Part shown: positions 5,273 to 6,269 of the stretch, in pieces
Numbering within the stretch: the first letter of the stretch is position 1
Layout of the letters: every line of letters starts with the position of its first letter
DNA from: Flavobacteriales bacterium UBA720
GTDB lineage: Bacteria > Bacteroidota > Bacteroidia > Flavobacteriales > Weeksellaceae
DNA length: 6,269 bases
Direction of reading: 5' to 3'
Assembly: GCA_002297505.1 (NCBI GenBank)
Contig: DBLQ01000093.1
Coordinates: 1 to 6,269 of the forward strand
The notes under the pieces: generated by a model
Seen by the model: the letters and a program-made list of their open reading frames with translations, nothing else
The model's database searches: none
What the model was told of the DNA's origin: nothing
Made by a program: the position numbers and the translations under genes

Positions 5273-6136
5273 TCAGTCATTCTTATTCTGAACATGATGC
5301 TGCAGCCTTTCCAGAATAATATTCCACAGTTTTTTATTGAAACTCCTGAAAAAATTGACATGGCCGATTTCGCCTTTCTCCGATTCAGACGTTCGTATCA
5401 GCCGATAAGTCGGTTTCAGATTGGGATAAACATTGGTCATGAGCGATCTCACGCCTTCTTCTGTGAGCCAAACATCGTCTTCCGCACGAATGACGAAAAC
5501 TTCCTGGGTCAAATTTCGGGAAAAATCATTGACTTTATCTAATAATTGTTGTGTTGATTTTTTGTTAAGGATCAGCGTCCGCCAGTCCCAGGCGCTTCCG
5601 GAAGGCAGACTTTCGCCCAGGCCAAACCAGTTCGCCGGAAAATAGCCCAGCAGAAATGTCGAAATCGGCTGAAGCAATCCAAAACCAAGGTAAGCCTCGA
5701 CTTTGGTCCTAAACCGCAGATTTCCGACATAAGCATTCTGAGTTCCCACAAAAACTAACGCATCGAACATGACCGAATTCTGACTCATTCCCAAAATCAG
5801 CGCACCCACCGAATGCCCGAGAGACACTTTCCCGTAATCGGAATAATGGACTTGAATATAATCGGTCACCGCCTTATAATCCAAGCTTCCCCAGATTGTC
5901 ATCGACGCCTTGAAACCTTTCATCTTATCGGGCTTTGACTGGCCAATTCCCCTGTAATCGTAAGTAATTACCGTATAACCATGGTCGGAAAAAAACTGCG
6001 CAAAGGCAAAATAAACCTGCTGCCTGACGCCGGTAGCAGAATTCATGAGTAATAAATTATGATTAGACTTTCTCGGCTGAAAAAGATAGGCAGCTAAAGT
6101 GTACTGATCATCGGTTAAAATAGAAATTGGCTTCAT
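5273..6136 (-). CDS. Alpha/beta hydrolase (COG4757-like, serine hydrolase)
   Basis: A 287-residue alpha/beta-hydrolase fold enzyme, probably cytoplasmic, with no signal peptide. The catalytic set is visible: an oxyanion-side loop MNSATGVRQQ at 31-40, ITYDYRGIGQSKP at 57-69, the nucleophile elbow LGHSVG with Ser109, the acid at Asp220 or Asp221 (RAEDDVW), and His259 (EIGHVNFF). The NSATGVRQQ and DYRGIGQS segments and the WGSLDYKAV stretch at 82-90 match the COG4757 group of predicted hydrolases, whose substrates are unknown; esterase or lipase-like activity is the general expectation. Residues 141-190 (FRTKVEAYLGFGLLQ and the aromatic-rich region after it) form the cap over the active site. 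It is the first leftward gene in view, with 133 bp of unassigned sequence before it. It ends in TGA at 5273. Confidence 0.87.
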   Translation of the reverse strand: MKPISILTDDQYTLAAYLFQPRKSNHNLLLMNSATGVRQQVYFAFAQFFSDHGYTVITYDYRGIGQSKPDKMKGFKASMTIWGSLDYKAVTDYIQVHYSDYGKVSLGHSVGALILGMSQNSVMFDALVFVGTQNAYVGNLRFRTKVEAYLGFGLLQPISTFLLGYFPANWFGLGESLPSGSAWDWRTLILNKKSTQQLLDKVNDFSRNLTQEVFVIRAEDDVWLTEEGVRSLMTNVYPNLKPTYRLIRTSESEKGEIGHVNFFRSFNKKLWNIILERLQHHVQNKND

Positions 6137-6165
6137 CAGAAATGATTGTCATCCGATCATTTGAT
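6135..6165. repeat. Imperfect inverted repeat overlapping the hydrolase start
   Basis: Arms 6135-6146 and 6156-6165 pair over 10 bp with a 2-base bulge (6139-6140) and a 9-base loop. One arm includes two bases of the hydrolase ATG (6134-6136). It is AT-rich and thermally weak. A one-mismatch -7 box (TAATTTTA on the minus strand) adjoins at 6165-6172. Confidence 0.3.
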
Positions 6166-6269
6166 AAAATTAACATATTCTAAATCAATGCCGTTACTTT
6201 TTGATATGCAGACAATACTAATCCTGAAAATCGTCTAGGTATGGTAATCCCTTCTGAGATCCCCGGTAG
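6137..6269. other. Upstream region of the hydrolase, cut by the window end
   Basis: 133 bp to the window edge with no assignable gene. On the minus strand two frames stay open from the edge inward, one ending at 6218 (YRGSQKGLPYLDDFQD) and one at 6180. Either could be the tail of an upstream gene, but neither is recognisable. The promoter for the hydrolase should be here. Confidence 0.35.

Noticed and set aside
6180..6269. C-terminus of a gene entering from the right edge on the minus strand
   Set aside because: Two frames are open for 16 and 29 codons, lengths expected by chance, and neither sequence is recognisable.

Overview
The window looks like a stretch of ordinary chromosome from a flavobacterium, most probably of the Chryseobacterium group (Weeksellaceae, Bacteroidota). 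Three things support this. Several genes have a Bacteroidota-type -7 box (TAnnTTTG) and no Shine-Dalgarno sequence. The gene set (CbpM-like chaperone modulator, YpdA-type reductase, a YkuD transpeptidase with the HQYAMPGYPASHSC signature, a COG4757-like hydrolase) is typical of the group. One lipoprotein begins its mature part with a CKKDE sequence, like Bacteroidota surface lipoproteins. The genus is inferred from gene content and promoter style, not from a marker gene.

Layout: the left third (1-2414) is read rightward. It holds a CbpM-like modulator of a DnaJ/CbpA co-chaperone, then ypdA (FAD/NADPH pyridine nucleotide-disulfide oxidoreductase, probably bacillithiol disulfide reductase), then a lipoprotein L,D-transpeptidase. 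A perfect 16-bp inverted repeat between A and T tracts (2413-2448) acts as a shared terminator. The rest (2455-6136) is read leftward. In transcription order it holds an alpha/beta hydrolase, a YedJ-like HD phosphohydrolase, an uncharacterised three-helix membrane protein and a succinate-semialdehyde dehydrogenase-type aldehyde dehydrogenase. The two halves converge on the terminator.

How the genes fit together: the rightward trio can be read loosely as protein, thiol and envelope maintenance, but each of ypdA and the transpeptidase gene has promoter-like sequence of its own, so a single operon is not certain. The HD gene and the membrane-protein gene are only 28 bp apart and may be cotranscribed, although a perfect -7 box also lies between them. 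The aldehyde dehydrogenase and the hydrolase are separated from their neighbours by AT-rich gaps of 188 and at least 133 bp, with weak dyads and no recognisable gene.

I see no mobile element, CRISPR array, tRNA, rRNA, phage gene or defence module, and no gap above 300 bp. I did not find a clearly new system. The points most worth a second look are the ypdA cysteine position, the -7 boxes placed 4-5 nt before start codons, and the surface-export-like signal on the transpeptidase.
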